Assembly: GCA_035555315.1 (NCBI GenBank)
Contig: DATMGU010000014.1
Span: forward strand, 123,324 to 187,323
DNA: 64,000 nucleotides
Reading direction: 5' to 3'
Origin: DATMGU01 sp035555315
GTDB lineage: Bacteria > Pseudomonadota > Alphaproteobacteria > ATCC43930 > CGMCC-115725
Shown here in pieces: positions 24,980 through 35,842 of this stretch (position 1 is its first letter; each line of letters opens with the position of its first letter). The position numbers and the translations under genes were made by a program. Below the pieces are notes generated by a model. The model saw only the letters and a program-made list of their open reading frames with translations. It searched no databases and was not told the DNA's origin.

Positions 24980-25147
24980 ATGGCGGTGCAGGATAGAGTC
25001 CATAGCCTCCGTGCGAAACACGCCGATCTCGAGAAGGCGATCGTCAAGGAGACGACGCGAACATTACCCGATGCCGAACAAGTCACTCGCTGGAAGCGGG
25101 AAAAGCTGCGCATCAAGGACGCTATCGTCGAGCTGACGCGCGACTGA
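24980..25147 (+). CDS. DUF465-family small protein (second copy)
   Basis: A 55-codon gene. The product begins MAVQDRVHSLRAKHADLEKA and ends KREKLRIKDAIVELTRD. The H-x-x-L-E-K-A and K-x-K-L-x-I-K-D patterns are those of the DUF465 coiled-coil family, also represented at 23422. An AGGAGGG site at 24967-24973 sits 6 bases before the ATG, a strong argument that it is translated. It is divergent from ubiX and converges on trcR. Function is unknown. Confidence 0.85.
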   Translation: MAVQDRVHSLRAKHADLEKAIVKETTRTLPDAEQVTRWKREKLRIKDAIVELTRD

Positions 25148-25243
25148 TCGCCGGCCGCCGTCACCGAGCTCGATCCGGCCGCCATAGGCCGGGTCAAGCA
25201 AGGTCGGATCAGACAAGCCCTCAGAGCGGGTGGTCGCGTCCGG

Positions 25244-25804
25244 TCAGAGTTCCGCTGTTTCGATCCCGACCTCGATGCTGCGGCCGGCGCGTCGGCTGCG
25301 CGCCACCGCCTCTTCCAGGTCGCCTTGGCTGCACAGGCCGATGCTCACCGGATTGCGCGCCTTGATGTTGGGCGAATTCCAGTGGCTGCGATCGCGCACC
25401 GCGGCGATCGTCGGCTTGGTCGTGCCGATCAGGCGCGAGATCTGACTGTCCGACAGCTCCGGATGGTTCTTCAGGATCCACGAGATCGCGTCGGGCTTAT
25501 CCTGGCGCTTGGAAATCGGCGTATAGCGCGGACCCTTGGATTTGAGCGGCGGCACGACGACCGCATGGGCCGACAGCTTAAGCCGCGCCTTGGTGTCGAG
25601 CTCGCAACGTTCGATCTCCGGCTTGTCGAGCTGGCCGTTGGCGATCGGGTCCAGGCCCTGCATCATGATCGCCACTTCGCCATCGGCGATCGCCTGCACT
25701 TCCAGAGCATGCAATCCGCAGAACGCGGCGATCTGCTCGAAGGTGAGGGATGTGTGTTCGACCAGCCAGACGGCCGTCGCCTTGGGCATTAGGGGTAGCG
25801 CCAT
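25244..25804 (-). CDS. trcR: DUF1013 cell-cycle regulator TrcR
   Basis: A 186-residue protein of the alphaproteobacterial DUF1013 family (TrcR). It starts MALPLMPKATAVWLVEHTSL and contains TFEQIAAFCGLHALEVQAI, a helix-turn-helix-like N-terminal segment. A second segment, DSQISRLIGTTKPTIAAVRD, looks like a DNA-recognition helix. TrcR is reported to act with the CtrA cell-cycle network and possibly with RNA polymerase; this is family knowledge, not visible here. The start at 25804 has GAGGAG at 25811-25816. The gene is divergent from rpsT and sits beside the replication block. Confidence 0.9.
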   Translation of the reverse strand: MALPLMPKATAVWLVEHTSLTFEQIAAFCGLHALEVQAIADGEVAIMMQGLDPIANGQLDKPEIERCELDTKARLKLSAHAVVVPPLKSKGPRYTPISKRQDKPDAISWILKNHPELSDSQISRLIGTTKPTIAAVRDRSHWNSPNIKARNPVSIGLCSQGDLEEAVARSRRAGRSIEVGIETAEL

Positions 25805-26146
25805 GAGAACTCCTCGTGCGGGTCGCCGGAGGAACTTGTGCGTCAGCACGCCAGGCAAGCTTGCCCGTCACTCCGTTACCCGACCATATTCTTAATCTGC
25901 TGCGTATATAGTCGACCCGGCGGGTTGTGGGAAGCTGCGAGCGAACCGGTTTACGGAAACCGCGTATCGGGAAATCTTGGGAGAGCCGATGAAGCCCGCT
26001 GATGACGGGGGAAACCCTCCCGCGCGTTCCAAGCTTCCCTTGCCAACTCCCACTCTAACCTCCCGTATCGGCTTGACGGCGCATCGGCTGGTCATTATAA
26101 CCCGGCGCCTTATTGACAGATTCGTTGCATCGAGAGCGCCTGACAT
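25805..26146. other. Intergenic region between divergent trcR and rpsT
   Basis: About 340 bases without a convincing gene. It holds the trcR ribosome-binding site on one side and the rpsT promoter (26073-26101) on the other, with a leader of roughly 45 bases before rpsT. No riboswitch-like structure was recognised. Confidence 0.6.
26073..26101 (+). promoter_or_regulatory. Sigma-70-type promoter of rpsT
   Basis: TTGACG at 26073-26078 and TATAAC at 26096-26101 are separated by 17 bases, a near-consensus spacing and sequence for the housekeeping sigma factor. It lies 45 bases upstream of the rpsT start, which suits a highly expressed ribosomal protein gene. Confidence 0.75.
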
Positions 26147-26407
26147 ATGGCTAATCATAAATCGGCGGAAAAACGTCTCCGCCAGACCGAGCGTCGCACG
26201 GCGGTTAATCATGCGCGCGTCAGCCGCATCCGGACCTTCGTGAAAAAAGTCGAAACGGCGATTTCGTCGGGTGACAAGACGGCAGCGGCCGCTGCGTTTG
26301 GCGCGGCCGAGCCGGAAATGCAGCGTGGGGTTGCCAAGGGGGTTCTGCACAAGAACACCGTCGCTCGGAAGCTCTCGCGGCTTAGTGCGCGGATTACGGC
26401 CCTCTAA
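26147..26407 (+). CDS. rpsT: 30S ribosomal protein S20
   Basis: An 86-residue basic protein starting MANHKSAEKRLRQTERRTA, with the NHARVSRIRTFVKKVE helix and a C-terminal KGVLHKNTVARKLSRLS, the standard bS20 pattern. It binds 16S rRNA early in small-subunit assembly. It is transcribed alone, from a strong promoter to a clear intrinsic terminator. Its place next to dnaA is common in alphaproteobacteria. Confidence 0.98.
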   Translation: MANHKSAEKRLRQTERRTAVNHARVSRIRTFVKKVETAISSGDKTAAAAAFGAAEPEMQRGVAKGVLHKNTVARKLSRLSARITAL

Positions 26408-26922
26408 GAAGTCGGCGTCATCGACGTCGACATGTGGCTGACACAATCAAAGGCAGCATAGGCCAAGACTTGGCCTGTGCTGCTTTTTTGCGTTTGTGTC
26501 AAATTTAAAATAACACGACTTATTTCTGTAAAAAAGAATCGTGTTTTTATTCTCAGTAGATTGCCTTTCGGGCGGTCGTTGGGTAACCTAGCCAATCTTA
26601 TCTTTCTGCCGAAGAGCGACTGTCCTGGTCGGTCGGGAATGGACTTATGCCCGACTGCTTGGTGCGCCCGAGGTATGTCTGGATGACCACCCTTTTCGTC
26701 GTGATATCCGTCTCGTCGGGCTAGAGGGTGTGATGGAGGCACGGGGCCGGCGGCACGCATTTGGCAACGAGAGGCGGTGGAGGTGTTGGGTCGAATGGCA
26801 GAAGCGTTCCTCACTCGCCCGGCCGCGGGTGCGGTTGATGGCGGCCCGTCGGCCCGACTCCCGCATCCCCCGATCCGGCACTCCCGGATCCAGTGCGTTC
26901 GTACCGCAACAGGATTTCGCCC
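26408..26922. other. rpsT-dnaA intergenic region with AT-rich island
   Basis: About 515 bases. After the rpsT terminator comes an AT-rich stretch (about 26484-26560), unusual in this GC-rich window. It is bordered by two 8-of-9 matches to the DnaA box TTWTNCACA: TTTGACACA (minus strand, 26495-26503) and TTATTCTCA (26547-26555). Between them are inverted-repeat arms AACACGA (26512-26518) and TCGTGTT (26539-26545). The remainder is ordinary sequence that must hold the dnaA promoter. It could serve dnaA autoregulation or be part of an origin, but the box number is too low to call oriC. Confidence 0.5.
26453..26489 (+). terminator. Intrinsic terminator of rpsT
   Basis: A long stem formed by GCAGCATAGGCCAAG and CTTGGCCTGTGCTGC (one G-T pair) is followed by six Ts. 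This is a textbook Rho-independent terminator 45 bases after the rpsT stop codon. Confidence 0.93.
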
Positions 26923-28488
26923 GTGGTGATCACCGAACTACCGAATCCTGACGATGAAAAGCTGCGGGCGCAATGGCAGCGGATCCGCGCCCGCTTGCGG
27001 GACGAGTTCGGAGAGGCGGCGTTTCGCAGCTGGCTGAAGTCGCTGACTTTCGTGGATCTCACCGACGGCAAAATCCGCATCGCCGTGCCGACGCGGTTCC
27101 TGCGCGACTGGGTGCTGGCGCATTACGCGGATCGGATCCGCGCGCTCTGGGTTGGCGAGAACAAAAGCGTCACCGCCGTCGATATCGTGGTGGGCGAGCG
27201 GTCCTGGAGCACCGATACCGACGAAGACGTGCCGAGCGTGACACCGAGCCGGCCTGCGTCCGGCCCCGCGCCGGCCACCGCATCTTCTGGGCTGGCCGCG
27301 ACCGGTCTTTCCGGCGGCGGCGGGGAACAATTCGGCATGCCGGGCGGCCCGTTCTCGGGGGGCAGCTCATTCTCCGGCGGCTATGCCAACAGTGCCTATG
27401 CCAATAGCGCATACGCGAATGGCGCCGGGGCGGAGGCGGATGACCGCGAGGTCAGCGCGCCGCTCGATCCGCGGTTCACCTTCGAGAATTTCGTCGTTGG
27501 CAAACCGAACGAACTCGCCCATGCGGCGGCGCGGCGGGTTGCGGAAAGTTGCGTATCGGTGACCCAGGCGGCGCCGTTCAACCCGTTATTCCTCTATGGC
27601 GGCGTCGGGCTCGGCAAGACCCATCTGATGCATGCGATCGCCTGGCATATCCGCAAGCAGGATCCGACCCGCCGGGTCATCTATCTGTCCGCCGAAAAAT
27701 TCATGTACCAGTTCATCAAGGCCTTGCGGTTCAAGGACACGATGGTCTTCAAGGAACAATTCCGCTCGGTCGATGTGCTGATGATCGACGACGTGCAGTT
27801 CATCAGCGGCAAGGATTCGACGCAGGAGGAGTTTTTCCACACCTTCAACGCGCTGGTCGATCAGAACCGCCAGATCGTCATCTCCGCCGACAAATCGCCA
27901 TCGGATCTCGAAGGCATGGAGGAGCGGCTGAAATCCCGGCTCGGCTGGGGGTTGGTCGCCGATATCCATCCGACCACCTATGAGCTGCGCCTGGGCATCC
28001 TGCAGTCCAAGGCCGAACTGCGTGAGCAGCCGGTGCCGCAGAAAGTGCTGGAGTTTCTGGCCCACAAGATCACCTCCAACGTCCGCGAACTCGAAGGGGC
28101 GCTGACCCGCATCGCGGCGCATGCCCAGTTGATCGGTCGGGCCATCACCCTGGAAAGCGCCCAGGACGTCCTGCACGACCTGTTGCGCGCCAATGATCGC
28201 CGGGTGACCATCGAGGAAATCCAGAAGCGCGTCGCCGAGCATTTCAACATTCGGCTGGCGGATATGCATTCCGCCCGGCGTGCGCGGGCGGTGGCGCGTC
28301 CTCGCCAAGTGGCGATGTATCTGGCCAAGCAGTTGACGCCACGCTCCCTGCCCGAGATCGGTCGCAAGTTTGGCGGTCGCGATCACACCACGGTGATGCA
28401 TGCGGTGCGCAAGGTCGAAGAACTGATGGCGTCCGATAACGCGCTGGCCGAGGATCTGGAACTGCTGCGCCGGATGCTCGAGACCTGA
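26923..28488 (+). CDS. dnaA: Chromosomal replication initiator DnaA
   Basis: About 521 residues with the four DnaA domains. Domain I begins RAQWQRIRARLRDEFGEAAF. A long, low-complexity domain II contains three 15-nt repeats coding YANSA-like units. Domain III carries LYGGVGLGKTHLMHAI (Walker A), VLMIDDVQFISGKD (Walker B) and the box VII arginines. The domain IV helix-turn-helix ends with GGRDHTTVMHAVRK. It binds DnaA boxes and melts the origin. I chose the GTG at 26923 because AGGA lies 8 bases upstream; GTGs at 26893 and 26926 are alternatives. dnaN, recF and gyrB follow on the same strand. Confidence 0.97.
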   Translation: MVITELPNPDDEKLRAQWQRIRARLRDEFGEAAFRSWLKSLTFVDLTDGKIRIAVPTRFLRDWVLAHYADRIRALWVGENKSVTAVDIVVGERSWSTDTDEDVPSVTPSRPASGPAPATASSGLAATGLSGGGGEQFGMPGGPFSGGSSFSGGYANSAYANSAYANGAGAEADDREVSAPLDPRFTFENFVVGKPNELAHAAARRVAESCVSVTQAAPFNPLFLYGGVGLGKTHLMHAIAWHIRKQDPTRRVIYLSAEKFMYQFIKALRFKDTMVFKEQFRSVDVLMIDDVQFISGKDSTQEEFFHTFNALVDQNRQIVISADKSPSDLEGMEERLKSRLGWGLVADIHPTTYELRLGILQSKAELREQPVPQKVLEFLAHKITSNVRELEGALTRIAAHAQLIGRAITLESAQDVLHDLLRANDRRVTIEEIQKRVAEHFNIRLADMHSARRARAVARPRQVAMYLAKQLTPRSLPEIGRKFGGRDHTTVMHAVRKVEELMASDNALAEDLELLRRMLET

Positions 28489-28701
28489 GCCGCCGAAGCC
28501 GGAATTGCCCATGTTTAGTGATCCAGGAGGCTCAAAGAGCCCGGATGCGCAAAGATCTCGGTCGCGGCACAGGCTTGTGGTATACGGGTTGTCCGTGAGG
28601 GAATGGCGGGAATCGCCGGCCTCGGCGGGGCGGTCCGATGAGCGACCGTCGATGGTTCTCAACCGGCCGAGTTGCAGCCCTTTGACACGATCGCGGACAT
28701 C

Positions 28702-29820
28702 ATGAAAATCACGATTGAGCGGGCCGCCTTGTTGCGTGCCCTTAGCCATGTGCAAAGCGTCGTCGAGCGACGGAACACCATTCCGATCCTATCCAACGTG
28801 CTGCTGCGGGTCGATACCGGCAGGCTGTCGTTGAGCGCCACCGATATGGATCTGGAGATCGTCGAGATCGTCGAGGCGCAGGTCGCCCGGGACGGCACGA
28901 TGACCGCCCCCGCGCATACGCTTTACGATATCGTCCGCAAGCTGCGCGACGGTTCGCAGGTCGAGTTGGAGGCGAGCGGCGACAAGGCGGCGCTGACGTT
29001 GCGCTCCGGCCGGTCCACCTTCACGCTGGCTTGCCTGCCGCCGGAAGATTACCCGGTCTTGTCGGGCGGCCCGCTCGCCCATCGGTTCGAACTTACCGCC
29101 GGCGAACTGAAGACGCTGATCGACAAGACCCGGTTCGCGATCTCGACCGAGGAGACGCGCTATTACCTGAACGGCATCTACCTGCATGCCAGCCGAGGCA
29201 CCGACGGTCCGGTGCTGCGCGCGGTCGCGACCGACGGGCACCGCCTGGCGCGGGTCGAGATCACCCTGCCGGAGGGGGCCGAGGGCATGCCAGGCGTGAT
29301 CGTGCCACGCAAGACGGTGAGCGAGCTGCGCAAGCTGATCGAGGAGACCGACAAGGCCATCCATGTCGAGCTCAGCGAGACCAAGATCCGCTTCGCCTTC
29401 GGTGACGCGGTGATGACCTCCAAGCTGATCGACGGCACTTTCCCGGATTACGACCGGGTCATCCCGACCGGCAACGACAAGGTGTTGGAAGTCGACTGCA
29501 AGCTGTTCGCCGAGGCGGTCGATCGGGTCTCGACGATTTCCACGGAAAAGAGCCGGGCGGTGAAGCTGGCGGTCGATCGCGGCACCCTGGTGCTGTCGGC
29601 GACCAGCCCCGAGAACGGCACCGCGTCGGAGGAGATCGAGGTCTCCTACAGCGCCACCGCGATCGAGATCGGCTTCAACTCCCGCTATCTGCTGGACATC
29701 ACCCAGCAGATCGAAGGGGTCGGCGCGCAATTCACGATGGCCGATGCGGCCTCGCCGACGATCGTGCGGGACGCGGTCGATGGCTCGGCGCTCTACGTCC
29801 TGATGCCTATGCGCGTGTGA
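28702..29820 (+). CDS. dnaN: DNA polymerase III beta subunit (sliding clamp)
   Basis: A 372-residue sliding clamp made of three similar domains. It starts MKITIERAALLRALSHVQSV, continues VVERRNTIPILSNVLLR, and ends SALYVLMPMRV, the invariant C-terminal L-M-P-M-R. It encircles DNA and holds polymerases and repair proteins. The 213-bp gap after dnaA may contain its own promoter. The stop overlaps the recF GTG start by 4 bp (GTGA), so recF is translationally coupled. Confidence 0.98.
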   Translation: MKITIERAALLRALSHVQSVVERRNTIPILSNVLLRVDTGRLSLSATDMDLEIVEIVEAQVARDGTMTAPAHTLYDIVRKLRDGSQVELEASGDKAALTLRSGRSTFTLACLPPEDYPVLSGGPLAHRFELTAGELKTLIDKTRFAISTEETRYYLNGIYLHASRGTDGPVLRAVATDGHRLARVEITLPEGAEGMPGVIVPRKTVSELRKLIEETDKAIHVELSETKIRFAFGDAVMTSKLIDGTFPDYDRVIPTGNDKVLEVDCKLFAEAVDRVSTISTEKSRAVKLAVDRGTLVLSATSPENGTASEEIEVSYSATAIEIGFNSRYLLDITQQIEGVGAQFTMADAASPTIVRDAVDGSALYVLMPMRV

Positions 29821-31088
29821 GCATCGCTTACCTCATGCCTGATGGTCCCGGAATGGTCGAGCCATCGGCGCCGCGGCATGTCGAGCCGGAGTTGGCGGCC
29901 ACTCGCTCGATCGATGTCGCCCGATCCATCGATGTTGCGATCCGCCGGCTCGATCTCACAGATTTCCGCTGTTATGGCCGGGCGCGGATCGATGTCGATT
30001 CGCGCCCGGTGGTGCTGACTGGTCCGAACGGTGCCGGCAAGACCAACCTGCTCGAGGCGGTGTCGTTCCTCGCACCCGGCCGCGGCCTGCGCCGCGCGCG
30101 ACTGAGTGAGGTCGATCGGCTGCCGGGGCGTGATGACGCGGATGCCGACGCCGCCCCCGGCCCCTGGGCGGTCTCCGCGCGGGTCGAGCGGGGGGCGGAG
30201 ACCGTGCAGATCGGCACTGGCCGCGATGCCTCGACCGAGGGCAGCGAGCGGCGATTGCTGCGCATCGACGGTCAGCCGGTGCGGGGGCAGGCGGCGCTGG
30301 CCGGGGTCATGAATCTGGTCTGGCTCACGCCGCAGATGGATCGGCTGTTCCAGGACGGTGCCGCCCCTCGCCGCCGCTTTCTCGACCGGCTGGTGTTCGG
30401 CTTCGATCCGGAGCATGCGACCAGGCTGTCCGGCTATGAACACGCGTTGCGCGAACGGGCGCGCTTGCTGCGGCAAGGGCTGCGCGAGCCGTCCTGGTTG
30501 GCGGTGCTGGAGGATACCATGGCGCGTGACGGGGTCGCCGTCGCCGCGACCCGACGTGACGTGACCCAGCGCCTGGATCACGCGGCGGCGGACGGTATCG
30601 GGCCGTTTCCGGCACCGCGTCTCGCCGTCATCGGCGCCGTCGAGGAATGGTTGACCGAGATGCCGGCTTTGGCGGCCGAGGATCGGCTGCGTGCCGAACT
30701 CGCCCAGTCGCGCCGGCTGGATGCCGAGACCGGCGGCGCCGCGATCGGCCCGCACCGGTCCGATCTGGCGGTGCGCCATGTCGTCAAGGACATGCCGGCC
30801 GATCGGTGCTCGACCGGCGAGCAGAAGGCCTTGTTGCTGGCGATCCTGCTCGCCCATGCTAGGCTGCAAGCCGCCTTGCGCGGCAGTGCGCCGGTACTGT
30901 TGTTCGACGAGGTCGCTGCCCATCTAGATAGGCAACGCCGGGCAGCGCTTTACGACGAGATCCTGGCTTTGGGCGGCCAAGCATGGCTGACCGGCACCGA
31001 CCCTTCGCTCTTCGCCGAACTGGACGGCCGGGCGCAATTCTTCACCGTCGCCGATGCCATGCTCACCCCCTCGGCCGGCGCCATGTAG
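29817..31088 (+). CDS. recF: DNA replication and repair protein RecF
   Basis: An SMC-like ATPase with IRRLDLTDFRCYGRARIDVD at its N-terminal core, Walker A GPNGAGKTNLLEAVSFLAPG, a signature loop DRCSTGEQKALLLAILLAHA and Walker B LLFDEVAAHLD. It loads RecA at gaps with RecO and RecR. At 423 residues it is longer than typical RecF (about 360-380): about 40 residues precede the conserved core, including an imperfect repeat SIDVARSIDVA. The GTG start overlapping the dnaN stop explains the length; ATGs at 29835 and 29853 could give shorter forms. Confidence 0.96.
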   Translation: MSIAYLMPDGPGMVEPSAPRHVEPELAATRSIDVARSIDVAIRRLDLTDFRCYGRARIDVDSRPVVLTGPNGAGKTNLLEAVSFLAPGRGLRRARLSEVDRLPGRDDADADAAPGPWAVSARVERGAETVQIGTGRDASTEGSERRLLRIDGQPVRGQAALAGVMNLVWLTPQMDRLFQDGAAPRRRFLDRLVFGFDPEHATRLSGYEHALRERARLLRQGLREPSWLAVLEDTMARDGVAVAATRRDVTQRLDHAAADGIGPFPAPRLAVIGAVEEWLTEMPALAAEDRLRAELAQSRRLDAETGGAAIGPHRSDLAVRHVVKDMPADRCSTGEQKALLLAILLAHARLQAALRGSAPVLLFDEVAAHLDRQRRAALYDEILALGGQAWLTGTDPSLFAELDGRAQFFTVADAMLTPSAGAM

Positions 31089-31170
31089 CGGCACAGCCCG
31101 CAAAAGGGCCGATGGCCCGCATACGAGATCTTCTCGACCCATATCGTTCCGCCATGAAAGTTCGCGCGCT

Positions 31171-33690
<2,520 letters not shown>

Positions 33691-33742
33691 ATCTGTAGGC
33701 TGATGCGTTGTTGACCGCCGCCCCTTCGTCCCAGCCAAGGGC

Positions 33743-34489
33743 ATGATGCCGCCTTCCTCGAAGATCGCCGAACTCGACAAGCTCAAGGCGCGTATCCAAG
33801 CCCTGCGCGCCAAGACGATCGACAATGGTTGTACCGAGGATGAGGCGCTGTCGGCCGCGGCCAAGGTCGCCGAATTGCTCGACCGGCATGACCTGTCGCT
33901 GACCGACGTCGAGATCCGTGAAGAGCAGTGCGAGCGCCTCGAATTCGAGACATGGCGAAAAAAGCGCATTCCGCTCGACGGCTGCGTCGGTGCCGTGGCC
34001 GATTTCTGCGACTGCCGGGTCTGGCGCGAGAAGAACGCGACCGGCGAGTTCCGATATGTCTTCTTCGGCCTGCGCTCGGACGTCGCGGTAGCGCACTACC
34101 TGACCGACCTGATCGACACCACAGTCCGCGGCGAACTCGGTAGGTACAAGACCTCCCGCGAGTATCTCCGGTACAGGCACAACGAGCGGCACATGGCGAA
34201 CGCTTCCTTCGCGCTTGGCATGGTTTCATCCATCTCGCTCAAGCTCGCGGCGATGAAGGCCGGGCGCGACGAGGCCAATCGCGGTACCGGGCGCGACCTC
34301 GTGGTGGTCAAGACGGCGATCGTCGAGGAGGAGCTTGCGAAGCTCGACCTGACCCTCAGGACGGTGCGCGATACGCGCCGCATGGTGTCGGCGGCTGCCT
34401 TCGAAGCCGGCAATGCCGCTGGAGCGTCGCTCGCCATCAATCCGGGGATCGGCATGGCGCAGGCCGCGAGGAACATCCGGCAGGGCTGA
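33743..34489 (+). CDS. DUF2786 domain protein
   Basis: A 248-residue soluble protein. The N-terminal 45 residues (KIAELDKLKARIQALRAKTI, then DEALSAAAKVAELLDRHDLS) match the DUF2786 helical domain, which often precedes a zinc-like or phage-related region. The middle contains FFGLRSDVAVAHYLTDLI and a basic YLRYRHNERHMANASFALGM helix, as in the associated DUF7168-type region. Function is unknown; related genes occur in both chromosomes and prophages. No phage genes are nearby and base composition is like the neighbours. It ends 11 bp before the convergent maiA gene. Confidence 0.75.
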   Translation: MMPPSSKIAELDKLKARIQALRAKTIDNGCTEDEALSAAAKVAELLDRHDLSLTDVEIREEQCERLEFETWRKKRIPLDGCVGAVADFCDCRVWREKNATGEFRYVFFGLRSDVAVAHYLTDLIDTTVRGELGRYKTSREYLRYRHNERHMANASFALGMVSSISLKLAAMKAGRDEANRGTGRDLVVVKTAIVEEELAKLDLTLRTVRDTRRMVSAAAFEAGNAAGASLAINPGIGMAQAARNIRQG

Positions 34490-34500
34490 TTCGAAATGCG

Positions 34501-35154
34501 TCAATGGGTGGCCGGCGCCCCCGGCTGACGCAATGGCAGAGCGCGGGCGATTTCGTCCCGGGCGAGGCAGGTTTCTACGATGCGGGTGACGGTCGGTAGG
34601 TCCGCGATCGTCATTCCGAAGCCGCGTGCTCCCATCGCCTGGCTCATCAGGCAGAGATCGGCGATGGTCGGTTCGTCGCCGTGGCAATACCGGCCAGTTT
34701 CCGCCTCCGCCGCCAGACGTGTCTCGGCGATCGCCAAGCCCTCGCGGAACCAATGCCGGATCCAGGCGGCCCGCGCGGCCTCGTCGAGGCTGAGTTCCTC
34801 CGCCAGGTAGCGCCGGATGCGCGGCACGATCAGCGGGTGGTGATCCGCCGCCCAGAGCAGCGCCAGCGAGCGCACCCGCGCCCGGCCGCGCGGATCGGCC
34901 GGCAGCAGCGGCGGCGTGGGGTAGGTCTCTTCCAAATATTCCAGGATGGCGAACGACTGGGTCAGCGGCGGCCCGTCATCGATGATCAGCGAGGGCACCG
35001 CCGCCTGCGCGTTGACCGCGAGATAGCCGGCGGCGTACTGCGCCCCGGCATCGAGGTCGATCATCTCTTCCGTATAGGGGAGGCCCTTGAGGTTCAGCGC
35101 GATGCGCACGCGGAACGACGCGGCCGAGCGCCAGAACCCATACATCTTGATCAT
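34501..35154 (-). CDS. maiA: Maleylacetoacetate isomerase (zeta-class GST)
   Basis: A 217-residue zeta glutathione transferase. The signature S-x-x-S-x-R-V-R-I-A (RSAASFRVRIALN, residues 9-21) activates glutathione. NAQAAVPSLIIDDG and QSFAILEYLEETYP complete the thioredoxin-fold half, and the helical C-terminal domain has CHGDEPTIADLCLMSQ. It isomerises maleylacetoacetate to fumarylacetoacetate in tyrosine breakdown. The partner genes hmgA and fahA are not in the window, so it may act in another glutathione-dependent isomerisation. Confidence 0.9.
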   Translation of the reverse strand: MIKMYGFWRSAASFRVRIALNLKGLPYTEEMIDLDAGAQYAAGYLAVNAQAAVPSLIIDDGPPLTQSFAILEYLEETYPTPPLLPADPRGRARVRSLALLWAADHHPLIVPRIRRYLAEELSLDEAARAAWIRHWFREGLAIAETRLAAEAETGRYCHGDEPTIADLCLMSQAMGARGFGMTIADLPTVTRIVETCLARDEIARALPLRQPGAPATH

Positions 35155-35197
35155 CCGACCTTCCCCTTGTTCTGTTACCTGCCCGACAAACCTTCGA

Positions 35198-35647
35198 TCA
35201 GGGCACGGCCGAATTCAACTGGTCGCGCAGCCGCACCAAATCTTCCTTGAGCCTGCGCACCTCATCCGCCGAGCGGCCGGATGCGCAGAGCATATCCTGC
35301 GGTATAGACCGCGCCTTGTCGCGCAGGGCGTGACCGGTCGCAGTCAGCCGGATCCGGACCTGGCGCTCATCTGTCGGATCCCGCTCGCGCCGAACCTGGC
35401 CCGCCGCTTCAAGCCGCTTCAGCAGCGGCGTCAGCGTGCCGGAATCGAGATGCAGCAACTCGCCGATCTGCTTCACCGCCAACCCATCCTCCTGCCACAG
35501 CGTCATCATGACCAGGTATTGGGAATAGGTGAGACCGAGGGCGGTCAGCAGCGGCTTATAGACCCGGATGAGGGCATGGGTGGTTGAATAAACGGCGAAG
35601 CAAAGCTGATCGGCCAGCTTTGGTACGGGCCCCGTTCCGTCGGCCAT
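35198..35647 (-). CDS. ohrR: Organic hydroperoxide-sensing MarR regulator OhrR
   Basis: A 149-residue MarR-family repressor. LADQLCFAVYSTTHAL near the N-terminus contains Cys16, the position of the peroxidatic cysteine of OhrR. YSQYLVMMTLWQEDG and LHLDSGTLTPLLKRLEAAG form the winged helix-turn-helix, and DERQVRIRLT is the wing. Oxidation of Cys16 by organic hydroperoxides should release it from DNA. The longer frame to 35758 is rejected because GGGGGAG lies just before the ATG at 35647. It is divergent from a hydrolase-ohr operon, with palindromic operators between them. Confidence 0.92.
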   Translation of the reverse strand: MADGTGPVPKLADQLCFAVYSTTHALIRVYKPLLTALGLTYSQYLVMMTLWQEDGLAVKQIGELLHLDSGTLTPLLKRLEAAGQVRRERDPTDERQVRIRLTATGHALRDKARSIPQDMLCASGRSADEVRRLKEDLVRLRDQLNSAVP

Positions 35648-35670
35648 GATAGCTCCCCCATCCACGAACG

Positions 35671-35699
35671 AGCAATCATATTGCGTACAATTAAATTGT
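35671..35699. promoter_or_regulatory. OhrR operator, ohrR side (paired palindromes)
   Basis: Two adjacent inverted repeats: GCAATCATATTGC at 35672-35684 and ACAATTAAATTGT at 35687-35699. The second matches the palindrome known for OhrR sites (TACAATTAAATTGTA-like). It falls between the -35 and -10 of the ohrR promoter, so binding would block ohrR transcription. Confidence 0.8.
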
Positions 35700-35703
35700 T
35701 CAA
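35675..35703 (-). promoter_or_regulatory. Sigma-70-type promoter of ohrR
   Basis: On the minus strand, TTGAAC (35703-35698) and TATGAT (35680-35675) are separated by exactly 17 bases. The operator palindrome occupies the spacer. The distance to the ohrR ATG is about 28 bases. Confidence 0.75.
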
Positions 35704-35740
35704 GGTGTAATGAGGCGCCCCAGCTATGCGTCGTGCAGCT

Positions 35741-35769
35741 CACAATCAGATTGTGCACAATTAAATTGT
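35741..35769. promoter_or_regulatory. OhrR operator, hydrolase-ohr side (paired palindromes)
   Basis: A second doublet repeats the arrangement at the ohrR end: CACAATCAGATTGTG (35741-35755, 7-bp arms) is followed by ACAATTAAATTGT (35757-35769), identical to the other operator over 13 bases. It lies 73 bases before the hydrolase ATG. It should control the operon that contains ohr. Confidence 0.8.
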
Positions 35770-35842
35770 GAGAGATCTTTCAGGTGCTCCGGACGATCGA
35801 TCGGCATTTGGCCGGATGATCAGCCCGGGCGGGAGAGTCATC

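Noticed and set aside
26408..26922. Call of the rpsT-dnaA spacer as oriC
   Set aside because: Only two near-match DnaA boxes are present, and in alphaproteobacteria the origin is often elsewhere; evidence is insufficient.
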